A model generated the notes under the pieces. It did no database searches and was not told where the DNA came from. It saw nothing but the letters and a program-made list of their open reading frames with translations. Shown here one piece after another: positions 17,464-25,011 of a stretch of DNA of 64,000 bases. The stretch is from Polyangiaceae bacterium (GTDB taxonomy: Bacteria > Myxococcota_A > Polyangia > Polyangiales > Polyangiaceae). Each line of letters opens with the position of its first letter. Position 1 is the stretch's first letter. The DNA is taken from assembly GCA_016719945.1 (NCBI GenBank), contig JADJYE010000032.1, positions 281,064-345,063 on the forward strand, read 5' to 3'. A program made the translations under genes and the position numbers.

Positions 17464-17858
17464 CGGACCACGCCCTAGCCGCCGCTCGGCACGAGAGGGA
17501 CGTGGCCCGTCAGCTCGGCACCGTCAGGACAGCTCGACGTGGCTCCTATGAGGCCCGGCCCGACGTCGCGGTCATCACGACCCCGACCGGCGATCGAGTC
17601 GTGGCGGAGGCGAAGCTCCGTCGGCGGCTCCCGCGGTTGATCGTCGACGGGCTGGCGCAGGCCTCGCGGTATGCGCCGACGGCGATCCCGATGCTCGTGC
17701 TCAGGGAGCGCGGGGGCTCACGTGACCTCGCTGTTGTCGACCTGCGCACCCTCGTGCGGTGGGCTGGGATCGTCGCCGCCGAGCTACCTACGCGCGCCCG
17801 ACCTACGCGGCGGCGGTCCAGTGACCGACAGCTCGAGCTGCTGCCCGAGGTGCCATGA
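17460..17858 (+). CDS. PD-(D/E)XK-type nuclease or Holliday-junction resolvase-like protein
   Basis: This 132-residue protein has the pattern of small restriction-fold nucleases: a conserved D in RPDVAVITT, a short hairpin, then EAK in VVAEAKLRRR, followed by a helix with QASRY. That is the D...ExK catalytic arrangement of VRR-NUC, HJC and RecB-like nucleases. The start overlaps the previous stop and the end overlaps the replication ATPase start (both ATGA), so a role in replication or recombination of the element is likely. The specific reaction is inferred. Confidence 0.6.
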   Translation: MTDHALAAARHERDVARQLGTVRTARRGSYEARPDVAVITTPTGDRVVAEAKLRRRLPRLIVDGLAQASRYAPTAIPMLVLRERGGSRDLAVVDLRTLVRWAGIVAAELPTRARPTRRRSSDRQLELLPEVP

Positions 17859-19627
17859 CCACCGCGCCGATCTCGTCGCCTCGCCCGCTGGCGCGGGTCC
17901 AGGCCGATCCTATGGCCCGCGCCGCCGGCAAAGTGCCACCGCATGACCTCGACGCCGAGGCCGCAGTGCTGTCCACGCTGCTGCTCGACGTGCGCCGACT
18001 GCCGCAGGTTCAGCTCCGCGCCGCGGACTTCTACAGCGAGGCGAACGGGCGGATCTACTCCGCCATCGTCGAGCTCGCGGCGGACGAGCGAGCGGTCGAC
18101 ACGGTCACGGTGGCCGGGCTGCTGCGCGATCGGCAGCGACTCGCGAGCATCGGGGGGCCGGCGTACCTGGCGCAGATCGTCGACGCCACGCCCAGCGTGG
18201 CCAACGTCTCCGCGCATGCCGAGCGTGTGGCCCAGCTCGCGCAGCGGCGGCGGCTCATCGATCGCGCGCACCGCATCGCGGCCGAGGGCTACGACGCTCC
18301 CGAGGGCTGGGACGCCGAGGCGGTGCGCCAGCTGGCGGAGGTCGTGGCGGCACCCGTCGCGCCCCCGGCGGACCCGATCCGCTCCGCGTGGCGCCCCGTG
18401 GGGCTAGCTGCGCTCGAGACGCGACCCGAGCCGCGCCGCTGGCTGCTCCGGCATCCCACGCGCGACTGGCAGCCGTGCGATCCAGCCTATGGGGACGGCA
18501 TGCTGCCCCTCGGCAAGGCCGGTGTCCTATCGGCCGAGGGCGGCGCCGGCAAGACGCAGCTCCTCGTACAGCTCGCGGTGTCGATCATCACCGGTCGCCG
18601 CTGGCTGGATCACTTCGTTGTCGGGGCTGAGGCGCGAGGCAAGCGCGTGCTCCTCGCGCTGGCAGAGGAGGACGCCGAGGAGATCGATCGGCGCTGCTAC
18701 GACGTCGCTGCGGCGCTACAGCTCACGGCAGACGAGCGGGCCCTGGTCGCGTCGCGGCTCGTCGCCCTGCCGCTCGCGGGTACGCCCGTGGCGCTGCTCC
18801 GGCGCGCCGAGGGCGGGAGCCTGGCCGAGACGCCGGAGCTGGCCTCGCTGCGGCGCCTGCTGACGGAGGACGCGGGCGAGGGGTGGGCCCTGGTCGTGCT
18901 CGATCCGCTATCCCGCTGGGCCGGGCCCGACGCCGAGGCAGAGAACGAGGCCGCGACGCGGACCGTCCAGGCCCTGGAGTCGCTCGTCCGCGTGCCAGGT
19001 GGGCCGACCGTGCTGTGCGCCGCGCACAGTTCGAAGCTCGCGCGCCGGACTGGCACCGTCGACACGCGCGGCGTGACCGCGATCACCGACGGCCTGAGGT
19101 GGGAGGGCCAGCTACGCGTGGTCGACGCCGAGGTCCACTTTCGCCAAGCGAAATCGAACTACTCGCGACCGATGCCCGAGAGCCGAGAGATCGAGCTCGT
19201 GCGTGGTGCCGACGGTGTCCTCAGGGTGCCGAGCGCAGACGAGCGAGACCGGCGAGCCGCCGAGGACCATGGGGCAGCGGAGCGGGCCATCGGCGCCGAC
19301 GTCGCGCGGGTCGTGGACGCCCTGGCGAGGGAGAGGCAGGCGTCGTCCGTCGACGCTATCGCCGGCCTCGCCGGGATGAAGCTGACGGCGGGACGTCGAG
19401 CCGTCCGACTGGCCATGGACAGGGGTCTGATCACCCGCGTCGGGACCGCCCGCGAGCCCCTCTATCGTGTGTGTGAGGAGACCCCCATACCCCCCGGGAC
19501 GTCGGGACGTCCTGCGGACGTGACCCGCGAGACGTCCGGGACGCCCGGGGGTGGACGTCCGGGACGGTCTGGGACGTCGAGGGACGTCGGGACGTCGAGC
19601 CACTGGATCGAGCAGGTGGACCCGTGA
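17855..19627 (+). CDS. DnaB_N / RecA-like (RepA-type) replication ATPase fusion
   Basis: The 590-residue product has three parts. Residues about 25-125 match the DnaB N-terminal domain (PHDLDAEAAVLSTLLLD). Residues about 200-430 form a RepA/AAA_25-type ATPase with Walker A AEGGAGKTQL, Walker B LVVLDPLS and an AAHSSK sensor. The C-terminal part contains a winged-helix-like segment (VDAIAGLAGMKLTAGRRAV) and a low-complexity tail. It probably acts as the element's replicative helicase or loader. No primase is adjacent. The tail is encoded by repeated GGGACGTC units (19496-19596), which may be the origin. Start and stop both overlap neighbours (ATGA, GTGA). Confidence 0.85.
   Translation: MTTAPISSPRPLARVQADPMARAAGKVPPHDLDAEAAVLSTLLLDVRRLPQVQLRAADFYSEANGRIYSAIVELAADERAVDTVTVAGLLRDRQRLASIGGPAYLAQIVDATPSVANVSAHAERVAQLAQRRRLIDRAHRIAAEGYDAPEGWDAEAVRQLAEVVAAPVAPPADPIRSAWRPVGLAALETRPEPRRWLLRHPTRDWQPCDPAYGDGMLPLGKAGVLSAEGGAGKTQLLVQLAVSIITGRRWLDHFVVGAEARGKRVLLALAEEDAEEIDRRCYDVAAALQLTADERALVASRLVALPLAGTPVALLRRAEGGSLAETPELASLRRLLTEDAGEGWALVVLDPLSRWAGPDAEAENEAATRTVQALESLVRVPGGPTVLCAAHSSKLARRTGTVDTRGVTAITDGLRWEGQLRVVDAEVHFRQAKSNYSRPMPESREIELVRGADGVLRVPSADERDRRAAEDHGAAERAIGADVARVVDALARERQASSVDAIAGLAGMKLTAGRRAVRLAMDRGLITRVGTAREPLYRVCEETPIPPGTSGRPADVTRETSGTPGGGRPGRSGTSRDVGTSSHWIEQVDP
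19496..19596 (+). repeat. GGGACGTC iteron cluster, candidate replication origin
   Basis: Within about 100 bp at the 3' end of the replication gene there are ten GGGACGTC-like units. Five are exact (two starting at 19496, three ending at 19596) and five differ by one or two bases. Many contain the palindrome GACGTC. The reading frame here encodes only low-complexity Thr/Ser/Gly/Arg sequence. Origins inside or beside the initiator gene are common in small phages and satellites. Function is inferred. Confidence 0.55.
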
Positions 19628-20313
19628 GCTACCTCCGCCCGCTCCCGAGCACTTCGAGGTCCCGGAATGTGAGGCAAAGCTCACATTTTGCACCCATCGC
19701 CCCCTCGATGACCTCTCGATGCTCGGCAGAGCTCGACCTCGCCACGGTGGCACCGGCGAAGGTGCCGGAGCCGCCCGCGAAGGGGAAGCCGGGGCCCGGG
19801 AGGGGGCACAAGAAAACTGAAGCCGCACCAAGTGCGGAATCAGTTTCTAGGGGCGGTGGGCAGCGTTCAGAAGAACAGCTCCGCGCCATCGCGGAGCGCG
19901 CGCCGGAGCCGGCTAGGGAGCTCTACAAGCAGGGCCTGCTCGCCCCTGGGATCCCGACGCTGGATCCCGCTCGACGGCCCGACCCCACCATTTCGGCCGC
20001 AATCGTGGCCACTGCGGCGGATGTCCAATCCGCTGCGCAACCTCCGCCCGCACGGCCACCTTCTCCGGCCGAAGGTCCAAGAGCCCCTGGACCTGCTCAC
20101 CTCCCCGTTGCCTCGCATGGCGGTGGTGTGGGTGCGGCGAGGGCGACGCCCCGAGGGGGCCCCGGTGCTGACAGACGCCGACGGGCCCCCTCGGGACCCG
20201 CGTCCCTCCAACAGACTCGCCCGCTGCGCTCCCTTCGGGGCCCGGGCGCTACCTACCCCGCCGCGGACCGCGCCGACGCGCCACGGGGCAACCTCGGCGC
20301 CGCAATGAGGTGA
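19624..20313 (+). CDS. Hypothetical Pro/Ala-rich protein
   Basis: A GTG at 19624 overlaps the replication gene stop (GTGA) and opens a 229-residue frame. Only the middle (about 55-115: KGKPGPGRGHKK, EEQLRAIAERAPEPARELY) looks protein-like. The first 50 residues might belong to another frame, which reads PAPEHFEVPECEAKLT, and the last 100 are Pro/Arg-rich. The true gene may be shorter or frameshifted. No function can be given. Confidence 0.35.
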   Translation: MSYLRPLPSTSRSRNVRQSSHFAPIAPSMTSRCSAELDLATVAPAKVPEPPAKGKPGPGRGHKKTEAAPSAESVSRGGGQRSEEQLRAIAERAPEPARELYKQGLLAPGIPTLDPARRPDPTISAAIVATAADVQSAAQPPPARPPSPAEGPRAPGPAHLPVASHGGGVGAARATPRGGPGADRRRRAPSGPASLQQTRPLRSLRGPGATYPAADRADAPRGNLGAAMR

Positions 20314-20319
20314 CCCGTC

Positions 20320-20814
20320 ATGTCTGTAGCTCGATTTCTCTCTGATCGTGGGATCCGGTTGACCGATGCCGTCGTGGACGACCGTGAGGTTGCGGATGTC
20401 GTGACGGCGGTCCGGCTGCCGGGGCTCGATCCGGCCACGGCCACCGTGGGCGACTTCGTCCGCGTCGCCGACGCGTTCGATCGCGAGGTGTCTGCGCTCA
20501 TGGGCTCGGACGCCGAATGGACGTCCATGTGGAGGCTCTGCGCGAAGGCGATGGGCTTCCCCGAAAGCATCCGTGGGGCCGACTTCGTCGCCTACCTGCG
20601 CGACGTGACGGAGCGCGCCGGGGTCAAGTCATTCAAGGAGGCGGTCGACAAGGGGCGCATGCTCAAAACCAAGATCGCCCTCGTCGAAGCCAAGGCCAAG
20701 GCCATCGAGACGAAGCTCAACATGTCCGCCGTCGCGACCGCGATCCGCGACGTCCCGATGACCCCCTCACCAGCGCATGTCGGTCCTGAACTAGTGCCGC
20801 GACCATGGGCCTGA
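20320..20814 (+). CDS. Hypothetical protein upstream of terminase module
   Basis: This 164-residue protein has a good ribosome site (GAGGTGA, 7 bp before the ATG). It is largely helical with an acidic first half and a Lys-rich segment (KIALVEAKAKAIETKLN) that could form a coiled coil. No family is recognised. Its last 40 bases overlap another frame that begins MSVLN and is stopped by TAG (see 20840). Confidence 0.6.
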   Translation: MSVARFLSDRGIRLTDAVVDDREVADVVTAVRLPGLDPATATVGDFVRVADAFDREVSALMGSDAEWTSMWRLCAKAMGFPESIRGADFVAYLRDVTERAGVKSFKEAVDKGRMLKTKIALVEAKAKAIETKLNMSAVATAIRDVPMTPSPAHVGPELVPRPWA

Positions 20815-20839
20815 GGCCGCGCTCAGCATCGCCGAGGCG

Positions 20840-21049
20840 GTGGGGGCCAACGTCCGCGAGGCGATGCCGGTCTGGTACCGCCAGTCCATCGAGGGCCCCA
20901 AGCACGAGCCGCCGGTCACCTTCGACCATCCCGCCAAGATGGCCGCGGAGCGCGGCGCAGCGTCGCCCGCGATGACCAACGCCGAGAAGCACGCGTTCAT
21001 CGCGCAGCACGGCCCGAAGGCCTACCGCGACCTCAAGAGGAGCAACTGA
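20840..21049 (+). CDS. Small hypothetical protein, possibly 5'-interrupted
   Basis: The 69-residue frame from GTG 20840 reads like a real protein (REAMPVWYRQSIEG, ending AYRDLKRSN). The same frame is open upstream as DHGPEAALSIAEAVG back to a TAG at 20792-20794, and before that stop lies ATG 20777. The original start may therefore be ATG 20777 with a nonsense change at codon 6, or translation may start at 20840. It is followed after 3 bp by the next gene. Confidence 0.45.
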   Translation: MGANVREAMPVWYRQSIEGPKHEPPVTFDHPAKMAAERGAASPAMTNAEKHAFIAQHGPKAYRDLKRSN

Positions 21050-21052
21050 CCC

Positions 21053-21259
21053 ATGCCTCCCCCCATCCCCCCGAAGCCACAATGGGCTGCTCGCGCCGAG
21101 TGGCGACGCCAGCACGGCGAAGACGCCTATCAGGCCGAGCTCGACGCCGAATCCCCCCACCTGGCCGAGTTCCGCCGCGCTCGCAACGTGCACGAGCGGC
21201 ACGCGGCGGCGGTCGACATGTTCCGGCGGGCCCTGACCCGCACCCCTCGCGACCCATGA
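21053..21259 (+). CDS. Small hypothetical protein
   Basis: This 68-residue protein is Pro-rich at the start (MPPPIPPKPQWAAR) and helical and charged afterwards (AEFRRARNVHERHAAAVDMF). It starts 3 bp after the previous gene, and its TGA overlaps the next ATG. The tight packing ahead of the terminase genes supports a real gene; no function is recognised. Confidence 0.55.
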   Translation: MPPPIPPKPQWAARAEWRRQHGEDAYQAELDAESPHLAEFRRARNVHERHAAAVDMFRRALTRTPRDP

Positions 21260-21459
21260 GAACCCACCATGCTCCTCTCACGACACCGGGCCTCGACGCT
21301 GGCCGACTGGTACCGCCTCACGACCGCGGAGGCCGCCCGTGCGGCTGTGACGACCTCGACGCGGTCGACCACGCCCCCTTCGCCCTGTCCAACCGAGGAA
21401 GCCGAAGGCGTCTCGTCGTCGTCCTCGGCGGCGGTCGGTTCGAGGTCCTGACGGCATGA
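21256..21459 (+). CDS. Small hypothetical protein with ATGA junctions at both ends
   Basis: ATG 21256 overlaps the preceding stop, and its own TGA (21457-21459) overlaps the ATG of the terminase-small-like gene. The 67-residue product ends in a beta-like stretch (SRRRLVVVLGGGRFEVLTA). The case rests mainly on the two coupled junctions; composition alone would not decide. Confidence 0.4.
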   Translation: MRTHHAPLTTPGLDAGRLVPPHDRGGRPCGCDDLDAVDHAPFALSNRGSRRRLVVVLGGGRFEVLTA

Positions 21460-21998
21460 CGCTGGGCGAGCGATCCCACGGCAAGGCGCGCCCTCGGCAG
21501 GTGCGATCGTCCGACCTGCAGCGTCTGGCCGCTGCGGGATCGGCCGCTGAACGGCCCGTCGATCGCGACAGCTCCGGCCGGTTTGCTCCCCGTAACCAGG
21601 CGGCGCTGGGCAGGGGCGGCAAGGCCGCGGTGCGCCGTCTGCTCGGCCGGTCATCGAACATCACCGACCCCGAGGCCCTGGCGGTCGCTCGGGACGCCGA
21701 TCGGCTCTTCCTGGCGACGCTGCGCGAGCTCCCCGGCGACGGCCCCACGGTGCGCCAGCTGGCCGCGCTGTATGCGCGACATGTCGCACTCGCCTCGTTC
21801 TGGAGTGCTCGAGCGTCCGCCGCCGGCCTTGGCACCGACGAAGGCGTCACGGCCCAAGAGCACGCGACGAAGCACGGCCTCCGCGTCGAGCGGCTGGCCG
21901 TGACGATGTTGGACGTCGCGCGCGCGACCGCCGCCGCCGCCGCGGCCAAGGCCGGGCCGGTCGACCCGCTGGCGGCTTGGATGGAGCCGAAGACGTGA
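21456..21998 (+). CDS. Probable terminase small subunit
   Basis: This 180-residue protein starts with a basic segment and the DSSGRFAPRNQAALGRGGKAA motif region often seen at the start of phage terminase small subunits. A helical domain follows (ADRLFLATLRELP, LAALYARHVALASFWSA) that could oligomerise and bind the packaging site. Its stop overlaps the large-subunit start (GTGA), the usual terS-terL order. The assignment depends mostly on position. Confidence 0.6.
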   Translation: MTLGERSHGKARPRQVRSSDLQRLAAAGSAAERPVDRDSSGRFAPRNQAALGRGGKAAVRRLLGRSSNITDPEALAVARDADRLFLATLRELPGDGPTVRQLAALYARHVALASFWSARASAAGLGTDEGVTAQEHATKHGLRVERLAVTMLDVARATAAAAAAKAGPVDPLAAWMEPKT

Positions 21999-23395
21999 GC
22001 CTCGTTCGCCGTCTCGAAGCGATGGACGCCGCCCTCGGCGCGAAGGGCTTCCCGCGCATGTCCCCTTGGTGGCGGGAGACCCTCGTCCGCTTCTACAGCT
22101 CGGGTCGGCGCCAGCTCGTCGTGAGGGTCGGCAGGCGCGGCGGCAAGTCGTCCACCCTGTGCCGTCTCGCCGTGCTCGAAGCTCTCTTCGGGGAGCACGT
22201 CATCCCCCCCGGGGACGTCGGCGTGGTCGCGTTCATTTCGACGCGCCGAGAGGAAGCTGGGGAGCGGCTTCGGACGATCCGCGCCATCCTCGACGCCCTC
22301 CGCGTCCCCTACGCCCTGGCCGACCAGACCATCGAGCTGCGGGACCGCCCGATCGCCTTCCGCGTCTTCGTGGCGTCCGTCGCGGGCGTCGTCGGCTTCA
22401 CCTCCATCGCCGTGATCTGCGACGAAGTCGCCCGCTGGCGTGACTCGGACAGCGGAGCGAACCCCGCCCGCGAGGTCCTCGCTTCGCTGCGCCCGACCAT
22501 GGCGACGCAGCGCAACGCGAAGATCATCTTGTCGAGCTCCCCCCTCGGGACCCAAGACGCGCACGCGCGCGCCATCGATGACGGCGACACGCGACACCAG
22601 GTGACGGCGACCGCGCCGACGTGGATCGCGAACCCGACGATCACCGAGCAGCAGACCCGCGACGACGAGCCCGACCCGCGGATCTGGGCCCGCGAGTACG
22701 CCGCGGTCCCTCAGGCGGGCGAGCTCGCCGCCTTCGACCTCGACGCGGTCGCGCGCGCCTTCGAAGCCCGACCCGCGAAGACGAAGGGCGAGCGGTGCCT
22801 GTTCATCGATGCCAGCTCGGGGCGCAAGGACGCCTGGACGTGGGCGATCGCCGGTTGGAGCACCGACGCGGCCGGGGAGTTCTTCGAGGTCGACCACGTC
22901 GACGGGCTCTCGGGCTCGTTCTGGCGCCAGGTGTCGGGCGAAGAGGTCGTGTCCCGCCTCGTCACCGTCGCCAAGACGTGGGGCGCCTCCGTCGTGCACG
23001 GCGACCAGCGCGAGGCCTTCATGCTTGAGGCCGCCTTCCGCGAGCGCGGTCTGGCCTTCACGTCCACCGCCTGGACCCAGTCGAACAAGGTGGCCGCGGT
23101 CGAGACGCTCCGCCGATGGTTCCGCGACCGATCGATCGCGATCATCGAGCACGAGCGCATGCGCCGAGAGCTCGCGGCCTTCGAAGAGAAGATCACCCCG
23201 AGCGGCTCCCTCACCTTCGCCGGCCGCGGATCCGGTGACGACTACGTCGCCCTCCTGATCACTGCCGCAATGGTCGACGCCGGGGGCGCGCTTCAACGCC
23301 CCGGCGAGGACAACAGCCCAGCCGGCGGCGGCTCGCGCGCGTGGGCCGTCGGCGGATCCCATTTCGACCGGGCGAACTTCCGCCCCAACCCCTGA
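21995..23395 (+). CDS. Terminase large subunit (ATPase-nuclease)
   Basis: From GTG 21995 (overlapping the previous TGA) the product is 466 residues. It has the packaging motor layout. The ATPase part has Walker A VGRRGGKSST near residue 48 and Walker B IAVICDEVARW near residue 145, then the coupling motif ILSSSP near 178. The RNase H-like nuclease part has acidic positions in CLFIDASSG, VVHGDQRE and SGDDYVALLI. It would cut concatemers and drive DNA into a procapsid. In a full phage a portal gene would normally follow; none is recognisable here. Confidence 0.88.
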   Translation: MSLVRRLEAMDAALGAKGFPRMSPWWRETLVRFYSSGRRQLVVRVGRRGGKSSTLCRLAVLEALFGEHVIPPGDVGVVAFISTRREEAGERLRTIRAILDALRVPYALADQTIELRDRPIAFRVFVASVAGVVGFTSIAVICDEVARWRDSDSGANPAREVLASLRPTMATQRNAKIILSSSPLGTQDAHARAIDDGDTRHQVTATAPTWIANPTITEQQTRDDEPDPRIWAREYAAVPQAGELAAFDLDAVARAFEARPAKTKGERCLFIDASSGRKDAWTWAIAGWSTDAAGEFFEVDHVDGLSGSFWRQVSGEEVVSRLVTVAKTWGASVVHGDQREAFMLEAAFRERGLAFTSTAWTQSNKVAAVETLRRWFRDRSIAIIEHERMRRELAAFEEKITPSGSLTFAGRGSGDDYVALLITAAMVDAGGALQRPGEDNSPAGGGSRAWAVGGSHFDRANFRPNP

Positions 23396-23406
23396 AAGGA
23401 CCCCTC

Positions 23407-23811
23407 ATGTACCGCGTGAACAACCCTACCCCCGTCGAGCCCGTGTTCATCATCGCCCAACCCCTGCTCCCCATGAGCCACCGCTACGCCAGCGGCAACG
23501 GCGCGACGGTCGACCTCGGCGCCGCGGGTGCCACGTTGACCGCCCTCCTGACCGTCTCGAGCTCCGCCCGCGCCAGCGTCCCCTACGTGCGCGGCTCCGT
23601 CGCGGACACCCCCGCCGTCTTCCAGATCGAGCACTCCGACGACGGGGTCAGCTTCGAGCCGGCCTCCCCCGCCTTCAGCAACACGATCGATCCGCGCAGC
23701 GAGCGCCGCACCCTCTACTCGCTCAAGAGGTACATCCGCGCCGCGTGGTCGTTCGAGTCGACGATCACCGTCTACTTCTCGGTGCTGATCAACGCCCCCA
23801 TCTTCCCCTGA
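23407..23811 (+). CDS. Possible phage virion-associated protein
   Basis: This 134-residue, beta-rich protein follows an AAAGGA ribosome site 11 bp after terL. The segment FQIEHSDDGVSFEPA followed by LKRYIRAAWSFEST resembles small phage head or tail accessory proteins that have QxSDDGxxF and RYxRA motifs. A virion role is inferred from this resemblance and position. Confidence 0.5.
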   Translation: MYRVNNPTPVEPVFIIAQPLLPMSHRYASGNGATVDLGAAGATLTALLTVSSSARASVPYVRGSVADTPAVFQIEHSDDGVSFEPASPAFSNTIDPRSERRTLYSLKRYIRAAWSFESTITVYFSVLINAPIFP

Positions 23812-23825
23812 GGACCTCCATCACC

Positions 23826-24397
23826 ATGACCCTTCACGATCGACTCACCGACGCGCGCGCCGAGCTGGCGCGACGCCAGGCCGAAGAGGCCGAAGCCTTC
23901 CGCGCGCTGAACGCGGCCGACCCCGACGACGCCAAGAAGTGGGACGCGGCCGACACGACCCACCGCCGCGCCGTGGCTGCTCGGCTCCGCGCAGAGAACG
24001 CCGAGAGGGACGCCGCCGCGAACTTCGCGCGGCACCGCCGCGCCGCCATGATGGAGCAGCTCGAGACGCTCCGCGCGCAGCTGACGCAGCAGGCGCAGCT
24101 CGAGCGCTGGCCGCCCTCGGGGTGCGGGACAAGGCCCTCGCCGCGATCCGCGAGATCCAGCGGCTCACCCCTCCCGTGGCCGAGCTGGCGCGCCTGTCCC
24201 GCGAGCGGCTCACCGCCGCGACGCAGATCGCGAACGAGCTGGGCGTCGAGCTCGGGCCGGTCTCGCTCTTCGAGTACCACGACCTCGTGAACCAGATCTC
24301 GACGGGCCTCGCCCGCGAGGTGTCGAACAAGCCCAACCCGTTCATGCCCGACAGCAAGGTCAGCTACGGCGGCGCGTTCCTGCCGGGCGGATGGTGA
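23826..24397 (+). pseudogene. Coiled-coil protein gene, one-base frameshift
   Basis: From ATG 23826 the frame encodes a charged Ala/Glu/Arg helix (LTDARAELARRQAEEAEAF ... MEQLETLRAQLTQQAQLE) that turns into Ser/Arg/Pro nonsense near 24103. In the frame that ends at TGA 24395-24397 the sequence continues sensibly (LAALGVRDKALAAIREIQ ... SYGGAFLPGGW). One additional base near 24103 joins both halves into about 190 residues. There is no slippery heptamer, so programmed frameshifting is unlikely. Function unknown, possibly a virion or scaffold component. Confidence 0.6.
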
Positions 24398-24561
24398 TGC
24401 ATCCCCTCCGCGCGATGTTGATCGCCGAAGGTCTCATCCGACCTCGCGGCGAGCCCGGGCTCTCGGCGTGGGTGCTCGCCCTGCCGTGCCTGCTCATCGA
24501 TGCGCGCGGTCGCGCATCCGTGAACCTTCCTCACCCGTCGCCCGATCGTAGGAGGTGGTGA
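24397..24561 (+). CDS. Small hypothetical protein
   Basis: ATG 24397 overlaps the previous TGA by one base. The 54-residue product starts MHPLRAMLIAEGLIRP and has a short hydrophobic stretch (LSAWVLALPCLLID). A GGAGG directly before its end precedes ATG 24563, whose frame soon becomes ambiguous. Two neighbouring frames look partly coding up to about 24676, so a further broken small gene may lie there. Confidence 0.4.
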   Translation: MHPLRAMLIAEGLIRPRGEPGLSAWVLALPCLLIDARGRASVNLPHPSPDRRRW

Positions 24562-24688
24562 CATGCCCGTCTGGGACCAACCCCCGCAAGTCGCGCCTAC
24601 GCGACGAAGGGGTTGCAGCGGGGATCCAGCTTCACCGCGACGTCATGAACGCTCGCGTCCTCGGAGGGGTGCACTAAAAGTGATATCA

Positions 24689-24733
24689 TTCGAAAGACTT
24701 AGCGACATTCGACCTTGACACACTTGTTCGAAA
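24689..24733. promoter_or_regulatory. Paired TTCGAAA sites upstream of RHH gene
   Basis: The AT-richer gap before the RHH gene contains TTCGAAA at 24689-24695 and again at 24727-24733, each holding the palindrome TTCGAA, 38 bp apart. A TTGACA (24715-24720) lies between them. These are candidate operator and -35 elements for the RHH/integrase promoter. No convincing -10 box at 17 bp is seen. Confidence 0.35.
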
Positions 24734-24759
24734 CCGCATGAGCCATTACAACAGGGGTC

Positions 24760-24951
24760 ATGGGAGCTAAGACGACGTCGGACAAGACGACGGTCACCAC
24801 GATCATCGAGCGCGATACCGTCGTGCGTGTCGACGCTATGGCAGGCGAGCTTACGCGCCGCGCAGCGGGCGCCGAGGTGAGCCGCGCGCAGGTGCTGCGG
24901 CTGGCCATCATCCGCGGCATCGCAGCGCTCGAGCGCGAGACGGCGAAGTAG
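24760..24951 (+). CDS. Ribbon-helix-helix type regulator
   Basis: This 63-residue protein has a short beta strand (TVTTIIERDTVVRVDAMAGE) followed by two helices, the second reading SRAQVLRLAIIRGIAALE. This is the usual layout of CopG/Arc/MetJ-type DNA-binding dimers. It is the last gene before the integrase (60 bp), so control of the integrase or of its own promoter is a reasonable inference. No toxin gene is adjacent. Confidence 0.65.
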   Translation: MGAKTTSDKTTVTTIIERDTVVRVDAMAGELTRRAAGAEVSRAQVLRLAIIRGIAALERETAK

Positions 24952-25011
24952 AAGAACGAAGGCCCCGGCGGTGTTCGAGCACCCCGAGGCCAGACTCACG
25001 AGAGGAAGCTC

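Noticed and set aside
23826..24397. Programmed frameshift as in phage tail-assembly chaperone genes
   Set aside because: No slippery heptamer lies near 24103, and several unrelated genes in the window have the same kind of one-base break.
24563..24718. Gene from ATG 24563 behind GGAGG
   Set aside because: The ribosome site is good, but the frame becomes Arg/Ser/Pro-rich after six codons, and two other frames look equally coding for short stretches. No single product can be supported.
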